Shown here: positions 55,180 through 64,000 of the stretch, piece after piece
How the letters are laid out: every line of letters starts with the position of its first letter
Numbering within the stretch: the stretch's first letter is position 1
Assembly: GCF_900114625.1 (NCBI RefSeq)
Contig: NZ_FOZL01000001.1
Span: 124,001-188,000, forward strand
Direction of reading: 5' to 3'
Source of the DNA: Granulicella pectinivorans
Lineage (GTDB): Bacteria; Acidobacteriota; Terriglobia; Terriglobales; Acidobacteriaceae
Length of the DNA: 64,000 nt
The notes under the pieces: generated by a model
Seen by the model: the letters and a program-made list of their open reading frames with translations, nothing else
Databases searched by the model: none
What the model was told of the DNA's origin: nothing
Translations under genes and position numbers: made by a program

Positions 55180-58100
55180 CTATACGAGCTTGTGGAGTTC
55201 TTCGTCTTCCACTTCGAGGACCTTCTTCTCTGGAATGGGTTGCGCCGGCTTCTCTTCGATGGCTGCGACCGGCAGGGGTGCCGTCGCGACGGGCTTCGTC
55301 TGCTTCAAGGCAGCGATAAAGACAGGCGCCTCGTAGCCAGCGTTGATCGCTGCCGTGCGGAGTGTGCGTAACTGCTGCTGCAGGGCGATCACATCGTCCG
55401 GGGTGGGACGGATGGTGAGCAGGGGCAGGGACATCCACCAGAAGAGCTGCTCGACGCTTTCCTTGTTGAAGTAGATCCTGCCTTCGGACTCATTGAAGCC
55501 AGCGAGCCACTGCACGTCGGGGTCGCTCCAGAAGGTCTCCTGATGGCAGGCGTGGCCTGTGGTTGTTTCGATGCCGAGGAGAAGGCGAACGCGGGCGGCA
55601 GCGCGCCATGTGTTTTCGTGGCTGATGCCGAGAGCGGCAAAGGCCGAGGCCAGGGCAGAGCGCAGTTCGAGGCGGTCGAAGAGCTCGATGCGCTTGGCCG
55701 GCTTTGGTGCGAGGTGGAGGAGGATGTTGTAGGCGAGGACCGGCGCCCAGAGTTGAACGCTCGATTCCGCGGCTCGTCCCATGGGCAAGACGTGGGTGAC
55801 CTCGGAGCCTTCGGTCGGGATCTTCACAAGCGGCAGAGCGAGGATAGCTTTGAGCGTCGCGGCAAAGCTGCTGGGTGGCGCGACGGTCTCGCCGAGGCTC
55901 TTGACCGCGGCAAAGAGTTCCGTAGCGGCATGTTCGATGGGCTCGAGTGTTTCAGGCTTGATGTCGCCATGCGCGGCGTCGACGATGCGATCGATGTTCG
56001 AGGAGTGCAGGAGACGTCCGATGGCCTCTTCAACGGTGCGCAGACGAAGCTTCTTCAGTTCGTCGTTCAGGTTCAATACGCCTTCGCCATGGAGGGCGTT
56101 CGCGAGTTGGTCCCAGGGCTCGGCGGCGGTCGCATGCAGTTCGCGCCAGTCGAGCAGCACGACGTACTGATAGCCGCGCAGAGGCAGGGTGATTCCCTGC
56201 TCGCGGAGCTCGTGCGTCCAGCGCAGGAACTCCAGATCGCTGGCGGTGTCCTTGTAGGCGATGAGGGCGTCGTCTCCCCAGGGCAGGCGGATGGCGTCGC
56301 CGAGGGTCTCGCCGTGCATGGAGCCCGAGGCCTTGTCCATCTGCTCGACCGACCAATGGATGGTGCCGTAGGTGCTCTGGTAGGCGTTGTTGAAGAGGAT
56401 GACGGCGCGGCGTGATCCCTCGCGGTTGGAGAAGGCGAAGACGTTCTCGTCGACGCCGTGGTCCGTGTTGAAGTCGTACATGCGGAAGTATGTGGACTCG
56501 GCGAAGAGGCTTCGGTCCTTGAGCATGGGCATGATCTCGCGCTGGTGGCGGGCGACGAGATGCTCATTGGGCCACTCGTCCTGCTTGGCCTGCTTGTACT
56601 CCATGCCGTAGCGCTCGGTGTAGCCTTCGATCTGGCCGTGACCGAACATGGGCAGGCCGGGGAGCGTGGCCATGAGGGTGCAGCAGCCGAAGTACTTGTC
56701 GCCGTCGCCGAACTGGTCGATGGCAGTGCGCTCGTCGGGGTTGGACATGAAGTTGACGTAGCGCTTGAGGATGTCGGGATCGAACTCGATGGTCTTCTTG
56801 AGGTAGCTGCGGTACTTGGCGTTCTCTTCATCGCGCAGCATGTTCATGAACGCCGAGTTGTAGACGCGGTGCATGCCGAGGGTGCGGACGAAGTAGCCTT
56901 CGAGCAGCCAGAAGGCTTCAGCGAGAAGAAGCGTGCCGGGGACTTCGACGGCGACGCGGTCGACGACTTCGCGCCAGAACTCGTGCGGCATGAGGGCGTC
57001 GAATTCTTCATTGGTCATCGCGTTTTCGGCGCGCGATGGGATCGACTTCCCTTCTCCGGGCAGCGGGAACCAGAGGCGCTGGACGTGCTTCTTGGCGAGC
57101 GTCATGGCGGCGTCGAAGCGGATGATGGGGAAGAGTTTCGCGACCTCGAGGATGGTCTTGATGACCTGCTCGCGGACATACTCCTTCGAGTAGTCGAGCT
57201 GCGCGGTGTCGTTCCAGGCGAAGGTGGTGCCGTCGTTGCCATGGTAGACGTAGTCGACGTGGCCGTTGCGCTGCTTGAGCTGGAAGACGACGGCGGCGTC
57301 GGTCTGGTCGAAGTAATGGTCTTCGATGCGGATCTCGACGCGCGAGTCGGGCGAGAGGTTGGGTCCTTCGAAGCGATAGACGGGGAATGGGCTCTCGGGG
57401 CGCGAGACGAACCAGTCTGGATGCTCGATGACCCAGGTAGAGTCGATCCCCATGTGGTTGGGCACCATGTCGGAGGCGAGCCGGATGCCGGCGCGACGGG
57501 CACGGTCGCGGAGGACTTCGTAAGCGTGTTCGCCACCGAGGTCTTCGGCGATGCGGTAGTCGCGGAGCGAGTAGGCGGAGGCGACGGCATCGTGCTGGCC
57601 GCGCATGCGCTTGATGGTCTGCGAGGCGACGGAGCGCTCCCAGAGGCCGATGAGCCAGAGGCCGTTCATGCCGCGGCCGGCCATGGTGTCGAGCTCTTCC
57701 TGGGGGATCTGGTCGAGACGATGGATGTGGCGCTTGTACTGCTTCGAAAGCTGCTCGAGCCAGACGTAGGTGCTCTTGGCCATGAGGACGACAGTGGGCA
57801 TCCAGGCGTCGTCGGTCGAGAAGGCCTCGTATTCGTTGACGGTGGGCTGCTGGGTGCCGGAGGCGGCGAGTTCGGCGAGGCGCTTTTCGCGTTCGGTGCG
57901 CAGGTCTTCGAAGCCCCGGTACTCGTCCCCGGAGAAGCCGAACATGCCGTAGTCGGGTTTGCCCTGCTCGGTGAAGCCGGCGTGATGGAGGGTGTCGGCC
58001 GGGTGGTGCCGCATCCAGATGGCGATTCCCTCTTCGCGCAGCGTGTCGACGGCGAGGAGGACGGCGCGGAGCTTCTCGCCGATATACGGGACCCAGTGCT

Positions 58101-58767
58101 CGCGAATGTAGTCGAGCTGCCCGGTGAGGTCGTCGGGCGAGGCGAGCATGGGAGCCCTGAGGACGTCGAGGAGGGTACCCTCGTCCTCGATCTTCGGACG
58201 GGTGGCGAAATAGTCCGGCAGGGTGCTGGTCGCGGTCTTGTAGATCGTCTGGCCGGCGAGGGCGCTGTCGTTGAAGAGCTCGTTGAAGGACTTGTAGGCG
58301 GGATTCTGGTTGGCAAGCCAGAGAAGAAGCATCTCCTCGAGTTCGGCCTCGCGGTTGGGTACGCCGTCGATAGAGCTGGCGAGCCAATCGGCCACGGTGA
58401 GGTCGCCGCGGTTGACGGCTACGTTCGGAAACTGGGTGGTGAAGGCGGTCAGAAGGGATTCCACCTGCTCCGGCGTGGCCCTGGCGGTGAACCACTGGAG
58501 GGCGGCGGGCAGAACGTCGGGGTCGATGTTCTCGCGGTACCTGGCGATGAGGGCGTGACTGAGCTCGTCGATGAGGCCCATGGCGAAGAGCGAGCCGGCG
58601 TTGACGACATCGGCGGCGGGGTCTTCGGCCTGGCGGACCTCTGTCATGCGCTGTGCGAGTTTGCGACTGGCGAGTACGTCCGCGAAGACGACATTGCCGA
58701 TGTAATCGAAAAGGGCTTCGTCGACGCCGTACCGGCTGCGTGCCGCACGCGAGATATGAAACTCCAT
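55180..58767 (-). CDS. very large GH13 (alpha-amylase superfamily) protein
   Basis: This 1195-residue protein carries a central GH13 TIM barrel (about residues 370-720) between long N- and C-terminal regions. The four GH13 motifs are seen: I SDMVPNHMG (about 430), II IIRFDAAMTL with the nucleophile Asp (about 549), III TLLLAEAFW with the acid/base Glu (about 615), and IV FMSNPDERT (about 677), where the usual His of NHD is replaced by Pro. No signal peptide is present. The N-terminal ~370 residues and C-terminal ~475 residues have no recognised domain. Size and layout suggest a glycan-remodelling enzyme of alpha-glucans, possibly a maltosyl- or trehalose-type transferase, but the specificity is not determinable. 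ATG 58767 has AGAGG upstream. Confidence 0.85.
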   Translation of the reverse strand: MEFHISRAARSRYGVDEALFDYIGNVVFADVLASRKLAQRMTEVRQAEDPAADVVNAGSLFAMGLIDELSHALIARYRENIDPDVLPAALQWFTARATPEQVESLLTAFTTQFPNVAVNRGDLTVADWLASSIDGVPNREAELEEMLLLWLANQNPAYKSFNELFNDSALAGQTIYKTATSTLPDYFATRPKIEDEGTLLDVLRAPMLASPDDLTGQLDYIREHWVPYIGEKLRAVLLAVDTLREEGIAIWMRHHPADTLHHAGFTEQGKPDYGMFGFSGDEYRGFEDLRTEREKRLAELAASGTQQPTVNEYEAFSTDDAWMPTVVLMAKSTYVWLEQLSKQYKRHIHRLDQIPQEELDTMAGRGMNGLWLIGLWERSVASQTIKRMRGQHDAVASAYSLRDYRIAEDLGGEHAYEVLRDRARRAGIRLASDMVPNHMGIDSTWVIEHPDWFVSRPESPFPVYRFEGPNLSPDSRVEIRIEDHYFDQTDAAVVFQLKQRNGHVDYVYHGNDGTTFAWNDTAQLDYSKEYVREQVIKTILEVAKLFPIIRFDAAMTLAKKHVQRLWFPLPGEGKSIPSRAENAMTNEEFDALMPHEFWREVVDRVAVEVPGTLLLAEAFWLLEGYFVRTLGMHRVYNSAFMNMLRDEENAKYRSYLKKTIEFDPDILKRYVNFMSNPDERTAIDQFGDGDKYFGCCTLMATLPGLPMFGHGQIEGYTERYGMEYKQAKQDEWPNEHLVARHQREIMPMLKDRSLFAESTYFRMYDFNTDHGVDENVFAFSNREGSRRAVILFNNAYQSTYGTIHWSVEQMDKASGSMHGETLGDAIRLPWGDDALIAYKDTASDLEFLRWTHELREQGITLPLRGYQYVVLLDWRELHATAAEPWDQLANALHGEGVLNLNDELKKLRLRTVEEAIGRLLHSSNIDRIVDAAHGDIKPETLEPIEHAATELFAAVKSLGETVAPPSSFAATLKAILALPLVKIPTEGSEVTHVLPMGRAAESSVQLWAPVLAYNILLHLAPKPAKRIELFDRLELRSALASAFAALGISHENTWRAAARVRLLLGIETTTGHACHQETFWSDPDVQWLAGFNESEGRIYFNKESVEQLFWWMSLPLLTIRPTPDDVIALQQQLRTLRTAAINAGYEAPVFIAALKQTKPVATAPLPVAAIEEKPAQPIPEKKVLEVEDEELHKLV

Positions 58768-59048
58768 GACCGTTCGCCTCTGCTGATGATCTTAGACGGT
58801 CTGTGTTGCGCCGTCTTTTAGATAGATGCAGGAAATGGGTGGGTTCTGATGAATTGCGGAAACCAGCCTCATTTGGGGCGAATTCCGGTTGGCTACTTGA
58901 CGAATTGGCGTCGCAAGACTTCGTCAACCGTTGACTGCCAGCCCTTGCATGATGTCAAGTGAGCACGTGAAGTGAGATATCATGCGGGTCTCCCGACGGC
59001 CGGCAACGGGTTCAGTTCTCGACCATCGGGAGGACCACGCGAAGCACT
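58768..59048. other. gene-free interval between prfA terminator and the GH13 gene
   Basis: About 280 bp without a gene. It should contain the promoter of the GH13 gene near its right side. No recognisable regulatory RNA or repeat was found. Confidence 0.4.
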
Positions 59049-59067
59049 AAAAAGGCGTGGGAACGCC
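59049..59067 (-). terminator. terminator of prfA
   Basis: The stem GGCGT/ACGCC (59054-59058 with 59063-59067) has loop GGGA. The AAAAA at 59049-59053 is a T-run on the minus strand. It is about 20 bp after the prfA stop. Confidence 0.75.
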
Positions 59068-59088
59068 CGCCGCCCGCGCAAGGCACTT

Positions 59089-60156
59089 TTAAGCGGCGGC
59101 CTCGGCTTTGAGCTTTTCGGCCGTGTAATGCGCGATCAGAGCGTCGATGGTGGGCTGGAGCTGACCTTCCATCACCATGCCCAGGTTGTGGTTCGTCAGG
59201 CCGATGCGGTGGTCGGTGAGGCGGTTCTGCGGGAAGTTGTAGGTGCGGACCTTCTCGGAACGGTCTCCGGAGCCGACCTGGGCCTTGCGGTCCTTGGCCT
59301 GGATCTGGTGAATCCGCTCGGCTTCCACCTCGTAGAGGCGGGCGCGGAGGACGCGCATGGCCTTTTCGCGGTTCTTGATCTGCGACTTCTCGTCCTGGCA
59401 GCTCACGACGGTCTGGGTGGGCAGATGGGTGATGCGGATGGCCGAATAGGTGGTGTTGACCGACTGTCCGCCGGGGCCGGAGGAGCAGAAGGTATCGATG
59501 CGCAGGTCCTTGGCTTCGATCTTGATGTCGACCTCGTCCTGCTCCGGGAGAACGGCGACCGTAATGGCGGAGGTGTGGACGCGGCCCTGGGTCTCGGTGG
59601 CGGGGACGCGCTGCACGCGATGGACGCCGGACTCATACTTCATCTGCGAGTAGACCTTTTCGCCTTCGAAGATAGCGGTGACGTCCTTGAGGCCGCCACC
59701 GACGCCGGATTCGGACTCGGAGAGGACTTCTACCTTCCATTTATGCTGCTCGGCGAAGCGGAGATACATGCGGAAGACCTCGGAGACGAAGAGCGCGGCC
59801 TCGTCTCCGCCGGTGCCGGCGCGGAGCTCGATGACGATGTTCTTGTCGTCGTTGGGGTCTTTGGGAAGGAGGAGGACCTTGAGCTGTTCCTCGACCGGAC
59901 CGAGCCTGGGCTCGAGGGAGGCGAGCTCTTCCTCGGCCATCTCGCGCATATCGGGGTCGGCGAGCATGGCCTTGGCCTCGGCGATGCCGTTCTTGATCGT
60001 TCTGTACTCGCGGAACTTCTCGACGGTCGGTTCGAGGTCGCGATGCTGCTTGGCGGTGGCCTGGAACTTCTTCTGGTCGTTGACGAGGGTGGGGTCGGAG
60101 AGCTGGACTCCAAGCTCTTCGTAGCGGGCTTCAAGCTGGTCGAGGCGGTCAAACAT
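59089..60156 (-). CDS. prfA: peptide chain release factor 1
   Basis: RF1 reads UAG and UAA stop codons and triggers peptide release. The 355-residue product has the N-terminal helical domain, and the GGQ motif in SSGPGGQSVNTTYSAIRITH (about residue 230) whose Gln is the release residue and PrmC methylation site. The conserved CQDEKSQIKNREKAMRVLRA and the C-terminal RTYNFPQNRLTDHRIG are also present. The stop-codon recognition loop (PxT-type) lies about residue 185-190 (RVPATETQG), supporting RF1 over RF2 (SPF). Length is normal. The gene is followed by a terminator; no prmC is adjacent. Confidence 0.97.
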   Translation of the reverse strand: MFDRLDQLEARYEELGVQLSDPTLVNDQKKFQATAKQHRDLEPTVEKFREYRTIKNGIAEAKAMLADPDMREMAEEELASLEPRLGPVEEQLKVLLLPKDPNDDKNIVIELRAGTGGDEAALFVSEVFRMYLRFAEQHKWKVEVLSESESGVGGGLKDVTAIFEGEKVYSQMKYESGVHRVQRVPATETQGRVHTSAITVAVLPEQDEVDIKIEAKDLRIDTFCSSGPGGQSVNTTYSAIRITHLPTQTVVSCQDEKSQIKNREKAMRVLRARLYEVEAERIHQIQAKDRKAQVGSGDRSEKVRTYNFPQNRLTDHRIGLTNHNLGMVMEGQLQPTIDALIAHYTAEKLKAEAAA

Positions 60157-60397
60157 GGGATGACTCCTCCTGCGTGGGTGCAGGGCGTTTTATTTCAGTA
60201 TGTCGTGAGGGGGAGGGTGCGCGTCAGGCGCAGCTAGGCAAAGTCGTGACGCGGGGCAACGGTGGCACGGCCGGAGGTGGCCGCGACGTGCCGGTACGAA
60301 TTGTTTGCCTTATCCATCACACTTTAGATGGTACAGCGGACCAAGAAGGTTCGGGAAGCATCCTTAGTGGAGAATGCAGGTTTCAGGGGTTAAACGC

Positions 60398-62281
60398 ATG
60401 GTACTGTTCAACGCGGTGGCGACGCTGGCGGACTTTCTGGCCGGAGAGGGTAGCCGCCTGAAGAAGAGGGCGGCGATCGCCGAGGCGATAGCCGCGGCGG
60501 AGGCTGAGGATCCGGGAGGCGAAGGCTCGGGGCTGTTTGCGCAGTATCTCGCCGGACTGCCATTTGCGGAGGCCGATCCACGCAAGTTGAACGCAGGCGG
60601 GGCTTTGTTGACGAAGGCCATGCTGAAGGCGACCGGGGCGACGGATGCGGCGCTGACGGCAGCGTACCGGCGTCATGGCGATCTGGGAGCGGCGGCTTTC
60701 GAGCTGATGCAAGGTGTCTCCCGGGCGGCTTCGCTTTCGCTTGGTGAGGTCTGCGCGGCCTTTGGGGCGATGGCGACGGCGAGGACCACGGCGGCGCGGG
60801 CGGCAACGCTCGATGGATTGCTGGACCGGGGGACGCCGGCGGAGGTGAAGTACCTGGTGAAGCTGATGCTGGGCGACATGCGGATTGGGGTGAAGCAGAG
60901 CCTGGTGGAAGAGGCGATTGCGGTCGCGGCCGGTGCGGAGGTCGGCGCGGTGCGGCATGCGGTGATGCTGGAGGCCGATCTCGCGGATGCGACGCGGAGG
61001 GCGTTCGATGGAACGCTGGGCGAGGCGCGGATGAGGCTGTTTCACCCGCTGGGATTCATGCTCGCCAGCCCGGTCGAGACGCCGGAGGAGGCGGTGGAGC
61101 GCTTTACGGCGAAACCGGAGAAGGTCGCCAAGCCCAAGAAGGGCAAGAAGGCTGCGGACGAAGCGGAGCTCGACGAAGGCGTTGAGGCGGCGCCCGTTTC
61201 TGCGGAGGCTCGGCCCGTCGAGGCGTTTCTCGAGGACAAGTACGACGGCATGCGGGCGCAGATTCACTGTGGCGATCTGGCGGAGCCGGGCCGGGTGGCG
61301 ATCTATTCTCGCAACCGCGAGGACATTACGGAGAGCTTTCCGGAGCTGGAAGAGGCGTTTGCGGCGGTGCTGCCGGATGTGGATGGGCCGATGATTCTGG
61401 ATGGGGAGATTCTGGCCTGGGACTACAAGGACTCGCGGGCGCTGCCGTTCGCGGTGCTGGGAACGAGGATTGGGCGGAAGAGGGTCTCCAACGAGGTGCG
61501 GACGCAGGTTCCGGCGGTGTTCATGGCGTTCGACCTGCTGTATGCCAAGGGCGAACTGCAACTGGAGCATCCGCTGCGCGTGCGACGGAACCGGCTGGAG
61601 ACGATTGTGGAGCAGATGGTCGACCGGGTCGTTTCGCCATTCGCGGTGGACGAGCGGGAGAAGGGGCGACAGCAGGTGATGTTTCTGGGGGAAAAGGACG
61701 CGGGTGTGGCTCGGCTGATGCTTTCGCCGTCGCGGCTGGTGGAGAGTGCGGAGGATATCGATCGCGCTTACGCCGATGCGCGTGCCCGGGCAAATGAGGG
61801 CGTGATGCTGAAGGCGGCGGACTCGGCCTATCTGCCGGGGCGGCGTGGCTTGGCATGGGTGAAGCTGAAGCGGGAGCTGGCGACGCTGGATGTAGTCATC
61901 ACGGGGGCTGAGTATGGGCATGGACGGCGGGCGACGCTGCTGAGCGACTACACGTTTGCCGTGCGCGGTCCGGGCGGGGAGCTGCTGAATGTGGGCAAGG
62001 CGTACTCGGGCGTGACGGACGCAGAGATTCTGGAGCTAACCGAGAGCCTGAAGGCCCATACGCTCGAAGACCGTGGGCACTTCCGGACGGTCGAGCCGCT
62101 GATCGTGCTGGAGGTGGCGTTCAACAACATTATGCGCAGCGGGCGGCATGCGAGCGGGTTTGCGCTGCGGTTTCCACGCATCCTGCGTCTCCGCACGGAT
62201 AAGCCGGTGGAAGAGATCGATACGCTGGAGCGGGTGGAGGAGGTCTATCTGAGCCAAGTGGATCGGCCTGTGGAGAGTTGA
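60398..62281 (+). CDS. ATP-dependent DNA ligase
   Basis: This 627-residue ATP-dependent ligase seals nicks through a lysyl-adenylate. The nucleophile Lys is in FLEDKYDGMRAQIH (about residue 281). Other nucleotidyltransferase motifs are IYSRNREDIT, MILDGEILAWD, VMLKAADSAYLPG and AWVKLKRE. The N-terminal ~230 residues are the DNA-binding helical domain (SLVEEAIAVAAGAEVG), and an OB-fold C-terminal domain begins near ATLDVVITGAEYGHGRR. A Lys/Pro-rich linker precedes the catalytic domain. ATG 60398 (AGGGG, 8-nt spacing) is preferred to ATG 60374. Such long ligases with an archaeal-like DNA-binding domain act in repair beside the NAD-dependent LigA. Confidence 0.9.
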   Translation: MVLFNAVATLADFLAGEGSRLKKRAAIAEAIAAAEAEDPGGEGSGLFAQYLAGLPFAEADPRKLNAGGALLTKAMLKATGATDAALTAAYRRHGDLGAAAFELMQGVSRAASLSLGEVCAAFGAMATARTTAARAATLDGLLDRGTPAEVKYLVKLMLGDMRIGVKQSLVEEAIAVAAGAEVGAVRHAVMLEADLADATRRAFDGTLGEARMRLFHPLGFMLASPVETPEEAVERFTAKPEKVAKPKKGKKAADEAELDEGVEAAPVSAEARPVEAFLEDKYDGMRAQIHCGDLAEPGRVAIYSRNREDITESFPELEEAFAAVLPDVDGPMILDGEILAWDYKDSRALPFAVLGTRIGRKRVSNEVRTQVPAVFMAFDLLYAKGELQLEHPLRVRRNRLETIVEQMVDRVVSPFAVDEREKGRQQVMFLGEKDAGVARLMLSPSRLVESAEDIDRAYADARARANEGVMLKAADSAYLPGRRGLAWVKLKRELATLDVVITGAEYGHGRRATLLSDYTFAVRGPGGELLNVGKAYSGVTDAEILELTESLKAHTLEDRGHFRTVEPLIVLEVAFNNIMRSGRHASGFALRFPRILRLRTDKPVEEIDTLERVEEVYLSQVDRPVES

Positions 62282-62304
62282 GCCGGGGGTGCTAGGCTTT
62301 CTTT

Positions 62305-63576
62305 ATGAAGGTTTTGGTCATTGGCGGTGGTGGTCGGGAGCACGCGCTTTGCTGGGCTCTGAAGCGTTCGAAGCGGGTCAGCGAAGTGGTGTGCGCGCCG
62401 GGCAATGGCGGCATCAGCTATGTGGCGCGGTGTGAGGCGGTGCATGTCGCCTCTGTGGCAGAGATGGTGGCGCTGGTGGAGCGTGAGCAGCCCGGCATGA
62501 CGGTCGTGGGGCCGGAGGTCCCGCTGGCGGTGGGCGTGGTGGATGCGCTGGAGGCGAAGGGCTTCAAGGTCTTCGGGCCGACGCAGGCGGCGGCGCAGCT
62601 TGAATCGAGCAAGGGTTTTGCCAAGGATTTCATGGCTCGGCAGGGTATTCCGACGGCGGCGTATGCGGTGTGCGGGACGCCGGAGGAGGTCGCCGCGGCG
62701 CTTGCGAAGATGGGCGCTCCGGTGGTGGTGAAGGCCGATGGCCTGGCTGCGGGCAAGGGCGTGGTGATCTGCGAGACGGTGGAGCAGGCGCAGGCCGAGG
62801 CGGATGCGATGCTCGCGGGAAGGGTTCCGGGGGTGCAGGCGGATCGCGTGGTCGTCGAAGAGTTTATGGAAGGGCCGGAGGTCTCGTTCTTCGCCGTGAG
62901 CGACGGCAAACAGGCGGTTACGGTCGGCGTCGCGCAGGATCATAAGCGTGTGGGCGAGGGCGACACGGGGCCGAATACAGGGGGCATGGGCGCGTACTCG
63001 ACCGATACGCTGATCTCGGGCGAGATGCGCGAGTGGCTGCTGAAGAACGTCGCCCAGAGGACCGTCGATGGCATGGCGCGGGAGGGCGTGCCGTTCAAGG
63101 GTGTGCTGTTCTGCGGGATCATGCTGACGAGCGCCGGGCCGAAGGTGCTGGAGTTCAATACGCGCTTCGGCGATCCGGAGACGCAGGCGCTGATGCTGCG
63201 GCTGAGATCGGATGTGCTGGACCTGATCGAGTGGTCGGTGGATGGGGGCGCAATCCCGAAGGTGGAGATGAAGCCGGGGGCGAGCGTCTGCGTGATTGCG
63301 GCCAGCGCGGGTTATCCGGGCAGCTATGAGAGCGGCTTTCCGATTACGGGTGCGACGACCTTTGCGGACTGGGAGGGCTCGGTCGAGCTGTTTCACTCGG
63401 GGTCGGCGGTGCGCGACGGTCAGCTTGTGACGGCAGGGGGCCGTGTGCTGGGCATGACGGCCACGGGGCCGGACCTGAAGGAGGCCCTGGGACGCGCCTA
63501 CACCTCGCTGGCACAGGTGTCGTTCGAAGGGATGCAGTTCCGGCGGGATATCGGTTGGCGGGCGACGGCAGACTAG
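62305..63576 (+). CDS. purD: phosphoribosylamine-glycine ligase
   Basis: PurD joins glycine to phosphoribosylamine with ATP, an early step of purine synthesis. The 423-residue product begins MKVLVIGGGGREHALCWALK (Rossmann N-domain). The ATP-grasp domain contains PVVVKADGLAAGKGVVICE, GPEVSFFAVSDG and DHKRVGEGDTGPNTGGMGAY, and the metal site NTRFGDPETQ. The C-terminal domain ends with FEGMQFRRDIGWRA. Length is typical. It starts 23 bp after the ligase stop on the same strand, so the two may be co-transcribed. Confidence 0.97.
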   Translation: MKVLVIGGGGREHALCWALKRSKRVSEVVCAPGNGGISYVARCEAVHVASVAEMVALVEREQPGMTVVGPEVPLAVGVVDALEAKGFKVFGPTQAAAQLESSKGFAKDFMARQGIPTAAYAVCGTPEEVAAALAKMGAPVVVKADGLAAGKGVVICETVEQAQAEADAMLAGRVPGVQADRVVVEEFMEGPEVSFFAVSDGKQAVTVGVAQDHKRVGEGDTGPNTGGMGAYSTDTLISGEMREWLLKNVAQRTVDGMAREGVPFKGVLFCGIMLTSAGPKVLEFNTRFGDPETQALMLRLRSDVLDLIEWSVDGGAIPKVEMKPGASVCVIAASAGYPGSYESGFPITGATTFADWEGSVELFHSGSAVRDGQLVTAGGRVLGMTATGPDLKEALGRAYTSLAQVSFEGMQFRRDIGWRATAD

Positions 63577-63585
63577 CTGGTTCAC

Positions 63586-63623
63586 GGGTGCCCCACGTCT
63601 CAAAATCGAGACATAAGGCACCC
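63586..63623. terminator. hairpin, repeat-type terminator between purD and the dehydrogenase gene
   Basis: GGGTGCC (63586-63592) pairs with GGCACCC (63617-63623), with an inner stem GTCTC/GAGAC. The same theme (GGTGCCCCA...GAGAC...GGCACC) is a familiar extragenic palindrome in this phylum. It lies between convergent genes. Confidence 0.65.
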
Positions 63624-63637
63624 GCCTCTGTGGCGTA

Positions 63638-64000
63638 CTACAGCGTTTTGAGGTCGAGGACGAAGCGGTACTTCACGTCACTCTTGACGACGCGATCGTA
63701 GGCCTCGGCGACCTTGTCCATGGGGATCAGTTCGATCTCCGCGACGATGTCGTGCTCGGCGCAGAAGTCGAGCATCTCCTGGGTCTCCTTCATGCCGCCG
63801 ATGGAGGATCCGGAGAGTGAGCGGCGGTTGGTGACCATGGCGAAGGGATGCACGGGCAGAGGGATTTCCGGCAGGCCTACCAGACAGCAGACGCCGTTGA
63901 TGCGTAACAGGTTGAGGTAGGCGTTGATGTCATGGGGGGCGGAGACGCAGTCGAGGATGAAGTCGAACTTGCCCTTCAGCGCATCCATCGCGGCCTGATC
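63638..64000 (-). CDS. zinc-type alcohol dehydrogenase, C-terminal part (cut by window end)
   Basis: The last ~121 residues of a medium-chain NAD(P)-dependent alcohol dehydrogenase of the cinnamyl-alcohol/YahK type are encoded, and the frame is open to the window edge. Visible features are DFILDCVSAPHDINAYLNLL (Rossmann end), GVCCLVGLPEIPLPVHPF, RRSLSGSSIGGMKETQEMLD, the C-terminal DIVAEIELIPMDKVAEAYDR, and VKSDVKYRFVLDLKTL. This family normally uses NADPH and reduces aldehydes; the zinc-binding N-terminal half lies outside the window. It converges with purD across a palindromic terminator. Confidence 0.9.
   Translation of the reverse strand, partial: DQAAMDALKGKFDFILDCVSAPHDINAYLNLLRINGVCCLVGLPEIPLPVHPFAMVTNRRSLSGSSIGGMKETQEMLDFCAEHDIVAEIELIPMDKVAEAYDRVVKSDVKYRFVLDLKTL

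Noticed and set aside
56458..58821. Long + strand frame opposite the GH13 gene
   Set aside because: Composition is that of antisense DNA and no domain is recognisable; the GH13 motifs are on the minus strand.

Overview
The window looks like a chromosomal segment of an Acidobacteriota bacterium of the Granulicella/Terriglobus/Edaphobacter kind. The base composition is GC-rich. There is an outer membrane (LptD, RlpA, OmpH/Skp, two TonB-dependent receptors), a VWFA-related protein of the acidobacterial type, a large Oar-like receptor with a carboxypeptidase regulatory domain, and many GTG/TTG starts. This placement is inferred from family content; no rRNA gene is present to confirm it.

Layout. 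0-3.1 kb: envelope genes (OmpH-like chaperone; a 79-residue deca-proline protein coupled to rlpA; an exported protein of unknown function). 3.1-7 kb: Yip1-type membrane protein, biotin carrier and biotin carboxylase, TPR lipoprotein. 7-15.4 kb: GH92 mannosidase divergent from a GT87-like membrane protein, then a two-gene RND efflux operon. 15.6-17.2 kb: acpP-fabF. 17.2-25.5 kb: exported and membrane proteins, LptD, a small lipoprotein, a DsbA-like protein and a SurA/PrsA-like isomerase. 25.6-27.6 kb: a divergent pair (M15-like protein and mono-haem cytochrome), each gene followed by a copy of the same ~172-bp element, so the unit is bounded by inverted repeats. The + strand changes from C-rich to G-rich inside this unit whatever the coding strand, which is the polarity of a replication origin. 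27.7-31.8 kb: accessory DNA with DUF3606, a BrnT/BrnA toxin-antitoxin pair inside a direct duplication, two coupled micro-ORFs, and an AT-richer type II restriction-modification pair. 31.8-36.6 kb: gyrA and a carboxylesterase. 37-44.3 kb: two TonB receptors, the second followed by a PiuC-like dioxygenase (iron uptake). 44.3-51.3 kb: a kinase-like/methyltransferase fusion with a small membrane partner, a beta-helix protein, a VWFA protein and an Nramp transporter. 51.3-55.2 kb: a compact cheW-mcp-cheA-cheY-cheX operon. 55.2-64 kb: a very large GH13 protein, prfA, an ATP-dependent DNA ligase, purD and a truncated alcohol dehydrogenase.

Functional themes are envelope biogenesis (OmpH, LptD, isomerase and Dsb-like protein), iron and manganese import, fatty-acid synthesis, a small signalling array, and a mobile defence/toxin-antitoxin segment. 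The most unusual signals are the GC-skew switch with its flanking inverted elements, the DUF3606 duplication around BrnTA, the unfamiliar restriction enzyme, the kinase-like/methyltransferase fusion, and the reduced chemotaxis operon. No tRNA, rRNA or CRISPR array was recognised.
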